Shown here in pieces: positions 1 to 7,535 of a stretch of DNA of 11,599 nucleotides. The notes under the pieces were generated by a model. It worked only from the letters and a program-made list of their open reading frames with translations, was not told where the DNA came from and did not search any database. The stretch covers positions 1-11,599 of the forward strand of contig JBKHDT010000074.1 in NCBI GenBank assembly GCA_046541195.1, written 5' to 3'. The number at the start of each line of letters is the position of its first letter. The first letter of the stretch is position 1. Source of the DNA: JBKHDT01 sp046541195. GTDB taxonomy: Bacteria > Pseudomonadota > Gammaproteobacteria > Halothiobacillales > Halothiobacillaceae. The translations under genes were made by a program, and so were the position numbers.

Positions 1-957
1 CGCCTCGACCAGCAAGCCGGCGTTTGCCGCCTGGTGGTCATCGACCGCATGCGGAAAGGGCACCAGCACCGAGGGCAGACCGGCAGCCGCGATTTCCGCG
101 ACTGTCAGGGCGCCCGCGCGCGCGATCACCAGATCCGCCTGCGCGTACGCGGCACTCATGTCGTCAAGGTAGGCGACCACCTCGCATGTCGAGCCTTCTG
201 CCGGCGGGTACGCCTGGTAGGCCGCCTCCGCTGTCTCGACGTGCCGGGGACCGCACTGGTGCACGATGTGCAGCGGGACCTCCCGGCTCCAGAGTGCCAG
301 CGCCTCCGGCACCAGCCTGTTGAGCGCGGCCGCGCCAAGGCTGCCGCCGATAATCAGCACCCTCAGCGGCCCGGATCGATCAGCAAACCGTTCCTCGGGG
401 GGCGGCAGACTGGTAATGGATTCACGAACCGGATTGCCGACGACCTCGTTTGGCACGTGGAACACCTGCGGATAGGCGCTGAGTACGCGCGCAGCCAGCC
501 GGGAGAGCAAGCGGTTGGTCAGGCCCGCCACCGCGTTTTGTTCGTGAATCACCAGCGGAACGCCGGCCAGCCGGGCGGCCACGCCGCCGGGCCCGGAGGC
601 GTAACCACCCATGCCCACGGCCAGGACCGGTGCCCGTCGGCGGATCACTTTCCAGGCCTGCCCGACGGCCCGGACCAGGCGCAGGGGCGCGCGCAGGCGC
701 GTGCCCAGGGACTTGCCGCGCAGGCCGACAATATCCAGCCACACGATCTCGAAGCCGGCCTCGGGCACCAGGCGTGCCTCAAGACCGGCCCGCGTGCCCA
801 GCCAGAGCACGTCGAAACCTTCTTCAGCCAGCGCCCCTGCCACCGCCAGCGCCGGAATGACGTGTCCACCGGTCCCGCCGGCCATGACGAGCACGGTGCC
901 CCGGTGGACGGCGGGCGCGGTCCTCACACCGCGACGAAGGGACGAGGCCCGAATCAT
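1..957 (-). CDS. murG: UDP-GlcNAc:lipid I N-acetylglucosaminyltransferase MurG (3' end cut off by window edge)
   Basis: MurG transfers GlcNAc from UDP-GlcNAc to lipid I on the inner face of the cytoplasmic membrane, giving lipid II. The 319 visible residues have the GT-B signatures in order: first glycine loop GGTGGH (27-32), second loop GMGGYASGPGG (115-125), HEQN (138-141), GNPVR (174-178), the start of the UDP-binding C-terminal domain at GGSLGA (204-209), and ARAGALTVAEIAAAGLP (279-295). The last readable part, PFPHAVDDHQAANA, matches the nucleotide-sugar loop. About 35-40 C-terminal residues lie beyond the left edge, judging from the usual length of about 355. The ATG overlaps the ftsW stop codon (ATGA) and follows an AAGGGGG ribosome binding site at 964-970. 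This start gives a basic N-terminal tail roughly 14 residues longer than in E. coli, so a later GTG start cannot be excluded. It is the last visible gene of the operon. Confidence 0.97.
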   Translation of the reverse strand, partial: MIRASSLRRGVRTAPAVHRGTVLVMAGGTGGHVIPALAVAGALAEEGFDVLWLGTRAGLEARLVPEAGFEIVWLDIVGLRGKSLGTRLRAPLRLVRAVGQAWKVIRRRAPVLAVGMGGYASGPGGVAARLAGVPLVIHEQNAVAGLTNRLLSRLAARVLSAYPQVFHVPNEVVGNPVRESITSLPPPEERFADRSGPLRVLIIGGSLGAAALNRLVPEALALWSREVPLHIVHQCGPRHVETAEAAYQAYPPAEGSTCEVVAYLDDMSAAYAQADLVIARAGALTVAEIAAAGLPSVLVPFPHAVDDHQAANAGLLVEA

Positions 958-2162
958 GAGGCACCCCCTTGCGGTCCCCGGCGCCGCACCGGCTCGTGTG
1001 TCGCCTCGTGGTAGACGCGCAGCAGCAGCGCGACCGCCACCAGGCTGACGATCATCGAACTGCCGCCATAGCTCATCAGCGGCAGGGTCAGACCCTTGGT
1101 CGGCAGCATGCCCATGCTCACGCCCATGTTCACGAATGCCTGCAGTCCAAGCCAGAGCGTGATTCCCCAGGCCAGCGCGCCGCCAAAGAACTGGCCGCGG
1201 CCCCAGGCCATCTGGGCAATGACCAGTCCCCGCCAGACCAGCATCCCGTAAAGGCCGATGACCGCCATTACGCCCACCAGCCCGAACTCTTCGGCCAGCA
1301 CCGAGAAGATGAAGTCCGTGTGTGCCTCCGGCAGGTAGAACATCTTCTGTACGCTTTCGCCCAGACCCTGGCCGAACAGGCCGCCGCTGCCGATCGCAAT
1401 CAGAGAATTGGCCAGCTGATAGCCGGAACCGTAGGGATCGGCCCAGGGATCGACGAAGGAGACCAGTCGCTCGATCCGGTAGCTCTCCATGGTCATGGCC
1501 AGGTAGCCCAGCCCGAGCCCGGCTACCGAGAGCAGCAGCATCGTGGGCAGGTGCGCCCCGGCCAGCCAGGCAACCAGAAACACGGTTGCACCGAGAATGG
1601 CCGCGGTCCCGAAATCCGGTTGCATGAGCATCAGCAGCAGGGCGGCAACCAGCACCAGCACGGGCATGAACATCCCCCGGGGCCTGCCCTGGAGGAGTTC
1701 CAGCCGCGTGGCGACGTAACCGGCCATCCAGATCAGGATGAGCAGCCGCGCGACCTCCGCGACCTGCAGGTTGAACAGCCCGAGCGGAATCCAGCGCTGC
1801 GCACCGTTCACCTCCCGGCCGACCCCGGGCACCAGCACCAGCACCAGCAGGAAAATCGCCAGCAGCAGGATCCAGGCCCGGGCCTCGACATACCGCGCCA
1901 GGGGGATTCGCGTCACGACCACGCCGGCCAGGAACAGTCCGATGAGCATGGCCACGCCCTGGCGCAGCGGGAAGTAATAGGACATCCCCAACCGTTCGCC
2001 CTGAACGATGGACGCGGAAACCAGCATGACCAGTCCCCAGCCGGCCAGGGCAAAGACGGCGAGCAGCAGCCAGCTGTCGACCCGGATTCCCTCCTCCCGG
2101 CGACGGTCGGCGATGCGCTCGGCACGACCGACCGGCAGCAGCCTTTCCATGACACGAATCAT
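954..2162 (-). CDS. ftsW: Septal peptidoglycan glycosyltransferase FtsW (SEDS family)
   Basis: FtsW is the SEDS-family membrane enzyme that polymerises lipid II into glycan strands at the division septum, in complex with FtsI. The 402-residue length is close to E. coli FtsW (414). A charged cytoplasmic N-terminus (1-29) is followed by hydrophobic segments compatible with the usual ten membrane spans, the first at about 31-52. Visible family motifs are VNGAQRWIPLG (118-128), QPDFG (181-185), YLPEAHTDFIFSVLAEE (276-292) and the C-terminal LTLPLMSYGGSSM (358-370). Asp283 in HTDF is the position of the essential catalytic Asp known in FtsW and RodA. The common QPAE motif reads QVAE here (133-136), which I believe occurs in other gammaproteobacterial FtsW proteins. 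The start overlaps the murD stop (ATGA) and is preceded by GGGAGGG at 2169-2175. A second in-frame ATG four codons in is less well placed. The gene overlaps murG at its 3' end. Confidence 0.97.
   Translation of the reverse strand: MIRVMERLLPVGRAERIADRRREEGIRVDSWLLLAVFALAGWGLVMLVSASIVQGERLGMSYYFPLRQGVAMLIGLFLAGVVVTRIPLARYVEARAWILLLAIFLLVLVLVPGVGREVNGAQRWIPLGLFNLQVAEVARLLILIWMAGYVATRLELLQGRPRGMFMPVLVLVAALLLMLMQPDFGTAAILGATVFLVAWLAGAHLPTMLLLSVAGLGLGYLAMTMESYRIERLVSFVDPWADPYGSGYQLANSLIAIGSGGLFGQGLGESVQKMFYLPEAHTDFIFSVLAEEFGLVGVMAVIGLYGMLVWRGLVIAQMAWGRGQFFGGALAWGITLWLGLQAFVNMGVSMGMLPTKGLTLPLMSYGGSSMIVSLVAVALLLRVYHEATHEPVRRRGPQGGAS
964..970 (-). promoter_or_regulatory. Ribosome binding site of murG
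   Basis: AAGGGGG on the minus strand lies six bases before the murG ATG at 957, inside the end of ftsW. It supports the overlapping ATG over later GTG codons as the start. Confidence 0.6.
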
Positions 2163-3526
2163 GCGCCACCCTCCCCGTGCACACGCGCCACGGCCTCGGC
2201 GAACACCCGGCCACGGTGCTCGAATCCTTCGAACATGTCGAAACTGGCACAGGCCGGGGCCAGCAGGACCACGTCCCCGGGCCGGGCCAGTTCGGCGGCC
2301 CGGTTCACGGCGTGTTCCATGCTGATGGCCCGGTAATGCGCAACCCCGACCTGATCGAGCGCCGCCGCCATCCGCCCGGCGTCCGCTCCGATCAGCACCA
2401 CGGCGCGAGCCCGGTCGCGCGCGCCTTCGGCCAGCGGCGTGAAGTCCTGGGCCTTGCCCTGTCCGCCGGCGATCAGCACGACCGGGGCATCCATTCCCGT
2501 CAGCGAAGCCAGGGCGGCCCCCACGTTGGTCGCCTTGGAATCGTCCACCCAGGCCACCGACGCCCAGGTGCCCAGCAGTTGACAGCGGTGGGGCAGGCCT
2601 TCGAAGGTCAGCAGCGCCTCGATTACCTGCGCCCGCGCAAGATCCTCGTACCCGAGCGCCGAAACCAGCGCCAGCGCCGCCAGGACATTGCTGCGGTTGT
2701 GCATTCCGGCCAGCGGAAGCTGCCCGGCCGGCAGGATTGGCCGGCTTCCGCGCGCGAGCCAGGGGCCGTCGTGACGCTCGAGCAGACCGAAGTCCTCGTC
2801 CCCGGCCTCGTCCAGCCCGAAGGACAACGACGGGATGCCCAGGGTCGCGGCGATTCGCCGGCTGTGCGCATCCTGGCGGTTGAAGACGAACTGTCCGGCC
2901 CCGAGACCGATTCGTGCCTTGGCATCCGCGTAGTCGTCGAAGCAGTCGTAGCGATCCAGGTGGTCCTCGCTGAGGTTGAGCACGGTTGCCACCGCCGGGG
3001 CCAGGCTGCGCACCGTCTCGAGCTGGAAACTCGACAGCTCCAGCACGAAGCAGTCGGCGTCGCCATCGCCCAAAAGATCAAGCACCGGGGTGCCGAGATT
3101 CCCGCCCACCGCGGGACGGTGCCCCAGTGCCTCGAGGAGGCGACCGACCAGCAGGGTTACCGTGCTCTTGCCGTTGGAGCCGGTGATCGCCACCACGGGC
3201 CGATGGTCATCGTCCGTCGCCAGCGCCTCGGCGAACAGTTCCACGTCACCGACGAGGTCGACACCGGCATGGCGCGCCGTCTCGATCGCTTCCTGGCGCG
3301 GGTCAATCCCGGGACTGAGGACCAGCCGGTCGACGCCGACGAACTGGTCCCCCGCAAAGTCCCCGAGGGCGATCGGCGCCTCGGGAAACTCGGCACGGAA
3401 CCGGTCCAGCAGGGGCGGGTTCGGGCGCGAGTCGGCCAGCGCAAAGGACTGCCCGCGCGCGGCGAGGTGACGGGCCACCGAGTACCCGCTTTCTCCCATG
3501 CCCGCGATGACGATCCGTTGCTGCAT
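2159..3526 (-). CDS. murD: UDP-N-acetylmuramoyl-L-alanine--D-glutamate ligase MurD
   Basis: MurD is the cytoplasmic ATP-dependent ligase that adds D-glutamate to UDP-MurNAc-L-Ala. The 455-residue protein shows the three-domain Mur ligase layout: an N-terminal Rossmann-like UDP-binding domain (GMGESGYSVA, 9-18), the ATP-binding P-loop TGSNGKST (115-122), ELSSFQLE (163-170), NLSEDHLDRY (184-193), the probable carbamylated lysine K203 in DYADAKARIG, GMHNRSN (274-280), LPHRCQ (311-316), VDDSKATNVGA (327-337) and the MurD-typical LAPACASFDMFEGFEHRGR (422-440). All expected catalytic residues are present. The ATG directly follows the mraY stop (TGAATG) with AAGGTG a few bases upstream, and the stop overlaps the ftsW start. 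The assignment rests on the MurD-specific C-terminal block, which separates it from MurC, MurE and MurF. Confidence 0.98.
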   Translation of the reverse strand: MQQRIVIAGMGESGYSVARHLAARGQSFALADSRPNPPLLDRFRAEFPEAPIALGDFAGDQFVGVDRLVLSPGIDPRQEAIETARHAGVDLVGDVELFAEALATDDDHRPVVAITGSNGKSTVTLLVGRLLEALGHRPAVGGNLGTPVLDLLGDGDADCFVLELSSFQLETVRSLAPAVATVLNLSEDHLDRYDCFDDYADAKARIGLGAGQFVFNRQDAHSRRIAATLGIPSLSFGLDEAGDEDFGLLERHDGPWLARGSRPILPAGQLPLAGMHNRSNVLAALALVSALGYEDLARAQVIEALLTFEGLPHRCQLLGTWASVAWVDDSKATNVGAALASLTGMDAPVVLIAGGQGKAQDFTPLAEGARDRARAVVLIGADAGRMAAALDQVGVAHYRAISMEHAVNRAAELARPGDVVLLAPACASFDMFEGFEHRGRVFAEAVARVHGEGGA

Positions 3527-4609
3527 TCAGCGCACCTTCAGGGTTGCCAGCCCGACAAGGACCAGGATCACCGTGATGATCCAGAACCGGACGATGACCT
3601 TTGGCTCGGGCCATCCCTTGAGTTCGAAGTGATGATGGATCGGCGCCATGCGGAAGATCCGCTTGCCCGTCAGCTTGTAGGAGGCGACCTGCAGCATCAC
3701 CGACACGGTTTCCAGCACGAAGATGCCGCCCATGATGAACAGCACGATTTCCTGCTTGACCATCACCGCCACCACACCGAGCGCCGCGCCCAGTGCCAGC
3801 GCACCGATATCCCCCATGAAGACCTGGGCCGGATAGGCGTTGAACCAGAGAAAGCCGAGCCCCGCACCGATGATCGCCGCGCAAAAGACCACCAGCTCGC
3901 CGACGCCGACGATGAAGGGAATGCCGAGATACTCGGCAAACTGGAAATGCCCGGAGGCGTAGGCGAACACCCCAAGCCCGGCCGCCACCAGCACCGTCGG
4001 CATGATGGCCAGGCCGTCGAGCCCGTCGGTCAGGTTCACGGCATTGGAGCTGCCCACGATCACGAAATAGGCCAGGATCACGTAGCCCAGCCCCAGCGGG
4101 ATCATGGTGTCCTTGAGCACCGGCAGCAGCAGGCTGGTTTCCACCGGCGAGCTGGCCAGGGCGTAAAGTATCCCGGCGGCAGTCAGCGCCGCGACGGACT
4201 GCCAGGCGTACTTGACCCGGGCCGAGAGCCCTTTCGAATTGCCATAGCGAAGTTTCTGGTAGTCATCGATGCCGCCGATGGCGCCAAAGGCCAGGGTGGT
4301 CAGCAAGGCAATCCAGACATAGGGGTTGGTCAGTTCGCCCCAGAGCAGAATGGCCACCGTGATCGCCACCAGCATCAGCCCGCCGCCCATGGTGGGCGTG
4401 CCGGCCTTGGCCAGGTGGCTCTGCGGGCCGTCCGACCGGATCGGCTGTCCGGCCTTGACGTGCGCCAGCCAGCGGATCATCCGCGGTCCCACCAGCAGGG
4501 CGATACCCAGCGCGGTGACCACCCCGAGCACGGCCCGGAATGTCAGGTAGCCGAAGACATTGAATCCGCTGTAGTACTGGCTGAGGTACTCAAAGAGCAT
4601 CAGGAGCAT
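3527..4609 (-). CDS. mraY: Phospho-N-acetylmuramoyl-pentapeptide transferase MraY
   Basis: MraY is the integral membrane enzyme that transfers phospho-MurNAc-pentapeptide to undecaprenyl phosphate, making lipid I. From the chosen start the protein has 360 residues, the same as E. coli MraY, and begins MLLMLFEYLSQYYSGFNVF, which aligns directly with the known N-terminus. Motifs are AGTPTMGGG (69-77), IDDYQKLRYGNSKGL (114-128) with the catalytic Asp pair, NAVNLTDGLDGLA (189-201), FMGDIGALALG (264-274) with Asp267, and MAPIHHHFELKGW (321-333) with the His triplet. About ten hydrophobic segments are visible. A longer open frame reaching to 4723 lies inside murF and has no homologous character. 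The start overlaps the murF end by 10 bp and is backed by AAGGAGG at 4616-4622. An alternative ATG at 4600 would remove three conserved-length residues. Confidence 0.98.
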   Translation of the reverse strand: MLLMLFEYLSQYYSGFNVFGYLTFRAVLGVVTALGIALLVGPRMIRWLAHVKAGQPIRSDGPQSHLAKAGTPTMGGGLMLVAITVAILLWGELTNPYVWIALLTTLAFGAIGGIDDYQKLRYGNSKGLSARVKYAWQSVAALTAAGILYALASSPVETSLLLPVLKDTMIPLGLGYVILAYFVIVGSSNAVNLTDGLDGLAIMPTVLVAAGLGVFAYASGHFQFAEYLGIPFIVGVGELVVFCAAIIGAGLGFLWFNAYPAQVFMGDIGALALGAALGVVAVMVKQEIVLFIMGGIFVLETVSVMLQVASYKLTGKRIFRMAPIHHHFELKGWPEPKVIVRFWIITVILVLVGLATLKVR

Positions 4610-6003
4610 GACGGGCCTCCTTCGGGCGTCCCGGTCAATGCCGAGACGACACGTTCCATGTGCATGAAGCGCGAACCCTTGACCAGCAGGGTCACCGGTT
4701 CCCCGCCCGCTTGTGCAAGCCATCCCCGCACGGCGTCGACCAGCTCCTCAAGCGTGTCCCGCCCGCCGCTGCCGCCCGCTGCGCGCAGGGCGGCGACGCT
4801 GTCCTCACCCAGGGCGAAAACCGCATCCAGCCGTTGCAGCCCGTAATCGGCGACCTCCCGGTGCAGTGCCGGCGACTGGTCCCCCAGTTCGCCCATGTCG
4901 CCCATGACCAGGGCCCGATGACCCGGCCGGGTGGCCAACACGTCGATTGCGGCCCGAAACGCATCCGGGTTGGCGTTGTAGGTATCGTCAATCACGGTGA
5001 GACGGTCGCTGACCCGACGCACGGTCAGCCGGCCCTCGGGGGCGGCGAACCCCGCCAGTCCATTGGCGATCGTTTCCCAGGACAGGCCCGCGGCCCGCGC
5101 GACAGCCACCGCCACCAGCAGGTTGAGGGCGTTGTGACGCCCCTCCAGGGGCTGAGCCAATGTCCGCTGCGCGCCGTCCTGCTCGATCGCCAGCATCGAC
5201 CGGCCGTCTTCTACGGCAACCCAGCGCCCCAGCAGGTCGGGGCGGCGATCCGCCCGGGGCTGATCGCCTTCAAGCAGAAGGCTCAGGACCCGACCCCGAC
5301 CGGGATTGTCCAGCCAGCGTTCAGCGCCTGCCGAACCAAGGTTGATCACGGCAATGCCGTCCGGCCCGAGCTGGGGATAGATCTCTCCCTTGGCCCGAAT
5401 GATCGCGTCCACGCCACCGAACTCCCCAAGATGCGCGCGGCCGGCAAAAGTGATCGCGCCGATGTCCGGCCGGGCGATCCGGCACAGGTTTTCGATCTCG
5501 CCCAGGTGGTTGGCGCCCATCTCGATCACCGCCCAGCGGTGCGTGTCGCCCAGGCGCGACAGGGTCAGGGGCACCCCGAGATCGTTGTTCAGGTTGCCCT
5601 CGGTGGCGAGGGTCGGGGCATCCGCCGAGAAAATCGCCTTGAGCAGCTGCTTGACGGTGGTCTTGCCGGCACTGCCGGTTACCGCCACGACACGGGCCGG
5701 ACACCGCGCACGCCAGGCGCTGGCCAAGGCAGACAGGCCGACCCGGGTCGAATCGACGATCACCTGGGGCAGCGCGATGTCCAGCGGCCGTTCGACCAGC
5801 GCCGCCGCCGCGCCTGCGGCTGCCGCTTCGGCCACGAAATCGTGCCCGTCCCGGTGTTCGCCGCGCAGGGCGACGAACAGCGCCCCGGGCTCGATGCGGC
5901 GCGTGTCGATCGACAGCCCCCGAACGCGCCGGTGAGCCGGATCGGTCGGCTGGAGCTGACCCGCGGTGGTCCGGGCGACTTCATGCAGGGAAAGTTCGAT
6001 CAT
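4600..6003 (-). CDS. murF: UDP-N-acetylmuramoyl-tripeptide--D-alanyl-D-alanine ligase MurF
   Basis: MurF adds the D-Ala-D-Ala dipeptide to UDP-MurNAc-tripeptide in the cytoplasm, completing the pentapeptide. The protein has 467 residues from this start (E. coli 452). Motifs in order are an N-terminal substrate domain with SIDTRRIEPGALFVAL (31-46), the P-loop TGSAGKTT (109-116), EGNLNNDLGVPLTLSR (135-150), EMGANHLGEI (161-170), AHLGEFGG (190-197), GRHNALNLL (288-296), DDTYNANP (339-346), MGDMGELG (367-374) and VKGSR (441-445). One oddity is position 186, five residues before His191. It is Phe (codon TTT at 5446-5448) where Mur ligases normally carry Asn. The start overlaps the murE stop (ATGA), with GGAGGG at 6013-6018. 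An upstream start inside murE at 6042 would add 13 residues and lacks support. The 3' end overlaps mraY by 10 bp. Confidence 0.97.
   Translation of the reverse strand: MIELSLHEVARTTAGQLQPTDPAHRRVRGLSIDTRRIEPGALFVALRGEHRDGHDFVAEAAAAGAAAALVERPLDIALPQVIVDSTRVGLSALASAWRARCPARVVAVTGSAGKTTVKQLLKAIFSADAPTLATEGNLNNDLGVPLTLSRLGDTHRWAVIEMGANHLGEIENLCRIARPDIGAITFAGRAHLGEFGGVDAIIRAKGEIYPQLGPDGIAVINLGSAGAERWLDNPGRGRVLSLLLEGDQPRADRRPDLLGRWVAVEDGRSMLAIEQDGAQRTLAQPLEGRHNALNLLVAVAVARAAGLSWETIANGLAGFAAPEGRLTVRRVSDRLTVIDDTYNANPDAFRAAIDVLATRPGHRALVMGDMGELGDQSPALHREVADYGLQRLDAVFALGEDSVAALRAAGGSGGRDTLEELVDAVRGWLAQAGGEPVTLLVKGSRFMHMERVVSALTGTPEGGPSCS
4616..4622 (-). promoter_or_regulatory. Strong ribosome binding site of mraY
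   Basis: A perfect AAGGAGG lies six bases before the ATG at 4609, within the last codons of murF. It decides the mraY start in favour of 4609 over the upstream open frame and the nearby ATG at 4600. It is the best Shine-Dalgarno match I noticed in the operon. Confidence 0.7.
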
Positions 6004-7535
6004 GCCGCCTGACCCTCCATCCAGCCCCGGACCACTTCGCAATCGGAGAACGGCAGGCGCTCTCCATGAATCTCCTGGTAGTCCTCGTGCCCCTTGCCGG
6101 CAACGAGTATCAGGTCGTCGGCGGTCGCCTCGGTCAATGTGGAAACGATTGCCTGGCGCCGATCCCGCTGGACGCGGGCCGCATCGGGCACGCGCATGCC
6201 GGAGAGGATCTGGGCGACGATCTCGTCACCCGACTCGCCCCGGGGGTTGTCGTCGGTCACGACCACCCGGTCGGCATGCCGCTCGGCCACCGCACCCATC
6301 ACCGGGCGCTTGCCGGAATCCCGCTCTCCACCGCAACCGAAAACACAGTACAGCCGCCCGGTGACATGCCCGCGCAGGGCCATCAGCACCTGCTCCAGGG
6401 CGTCAGGCGTGTGCGCGTAATCGACAATGACCTGAGGCTGTCCGGGTCCGGTCGGGACGCGTTGCATCCGGCCCGGTGGCGAGGGCACCCGGCCGAGCGC
6501 CTGCAGCGCCTGCTCCTGCGGCATGCCCAGTGCCAGCAGCGCTCCGAGTGCCCCGAGCAGGTTGCTGGCATTGAAGGCCCCGAACAGCGGGCTGCGGATG
6601 CGTCCGCGGCCGAACCCGGTCTCGACCGCCAGCTCCAGCCCCTCGCGGGAATAACGCAGGTCGGTGGCGTGGACCAGCTGGGCGTCGTCCGCCTCCCAGG
6701 GCCGGTCGCCGAGACCGAAGGCCCAGCAGGACAGCCGGTCGCCGAACCGTTCGAGCAAGATCCGCCCGTGACGGTCGTCCATGTTGATGACCGCCTCGCG
6801 CAACCCCGGGTGCGTGAACATCAGGGCCTTGGCCTCGAAGTAGCTTTCCAGGTCGCCGTGATAATCCAGGTGGTCTCGACTGAGGTTGGTGAATACGCCC
6901 ACTTCCAGCGGCACGCCAGCCAGCCTGCGCTGGGTCAGGGCGTGGGAGGAAACTTCCATGACCGCATAACGGGCGCCGGCATCCCGGATGGTTGCCAGGG
7001 CCTCGAACAGCGCCAGCGTACCGGGGGTGGTATTGGCCGTCTTCGCAAGCTGCCGCTCGCCACTGGTGCCCATCAGCGTGACTCCGAGCGTGCCGATCTT
7101 GCCCACCGCGCCCGTGGCCTCCGCCAGGGCACCCGCGATGAATCGCGCCACGGAGGTCTTGCCGTTGGTTCCGGTGACACCCGCCAGGCGCAGGCTGCCC
7201 AAAGGATCACCGTGAAAGCGGTTCGCGGCACGCGCCATGACCTCCAGCACATCGGATACCGCAATGACCGGCGTCGCCCCGGGTGTCGCGCAATCCAGCC
7301 CGTCCGGGCGGTGGGCCGGCACCACCACGGCGGCAACCCCGCGTGCAATGGCGTCCCGGACGAAGCGAAATCCCTCGACGTGCGCGCCGCTGCGTGCGAA
7401 AAACAGGTCGCCAGGCCCGGCGCGACGCGAGTCATCAGACAGGCCGCGCACGGTCACGCCGGCCAGGTCCCGCGGGCAGTCACTGCCGAGCAGTTCACCC
7501 AGCGTGAACGGCGATTGCCGGACGAACGCGCTCAT
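6000..7535 (-). CDS. murE: UDP-N-acetylmuramoyl-L-alanyl-D-glutamate--2,6-diaminopimelate ligase MurE
   Basis: MurE adds the third residue of the peptidoglycan stem peptide in the cytoplasm. The 511-residue protein (E. coli 495) carries LSDDSRRAGPGDLFFA (32-47) in the UDP-binding domain, the P-loop TGTNGKTS (121-128), NTTPG (168-172), EVSSHAL (194-200), NLSRDHLDYHG (217-227), the probable carbamylated lysine K236 in YFEAKALMF, FNASN (321-325), CGGERDSGKRPVMG (401-414), DDNPRGE (428-434) and GKGHEDYQ (480-487). The DNPR motif is the known determinant of meso-diaminopimelate specificity, as opposed to lysine-adding MurE, so the wall is inferred to be of the usual Gram-negative type. The ATG overlaps the ftsI stop (ATGA) and has GGAG about seven bases upstream. 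The stop overlaps the murF start. Confidence 0.98.
   Translation of the reverse strand: MSAFVRQSPFTLGELLGSDCPRDLAGVTVRGLSDDSRRAGPGDLFFARSGAHVEGFRFVRDAIARGVAAVVVPAHRPDGLDCATPGATPVIAVSDVLEVMARAANRFHGDPLGSLRLAGVTGTNGKTSVARFIAGALAEATGAVGKIGTLGVTLMGTSGERQLAKTANTTPGTLALFEALATIRDAGARYAVMEVSSHALTQRRLAGVPLEVGVFTNLSRDHLDYHGDLESYFEAKALMFTHPGLREAVINMDDRHGRILLERFGDRLSCWAFGLGDRPWEADDAQLVHATDLRYSREGLELAVETGFGRGRIRSPLFGAFNASNLLGALGALLALGMPQEQALQALGRVPSPPGRMQRVPTGPGQPQVIVDYAHTPDALEQVLMALRGHVTGRLYCVFGCGGERDSGKRPVMGAVAERHADRVVVTDDNPRGESGDEIVAQILSGMRVPDAARVQRDRRQAIVSTLTEATADDLILVAGKGHEDYQEIHGERLPFSDCEVVRGWMEGQAA

Noticed and set aside
133..136. FtsW QVAE in place of QPAE (residue positions within FtsW)
   Set aside because: The neighbouring motifs and catalytic Asp283 are intact. 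I recall similar non-Pro variants in other gammaproteobacterial FtsW proteins, so this is probably ordinary variation.
969..2336. Very long plus-strand open frames opposite ftsW, murD, mraY, murF, murE and others (for example 2177-4846)
   Set aside because: They are antisense shadows of the conserved genes in GC-rich DNA. Their composition (Gln/His/Arg/Pro-rich) is that of reversed codons, and no motifs are recognisable.
4610..4723. 38-residue N-terminal extension of mraY
   Set aside because: It lies inside murF in another frame and has no MraY-like sequence. The AAGGAGG site and homology place the start at 4609.
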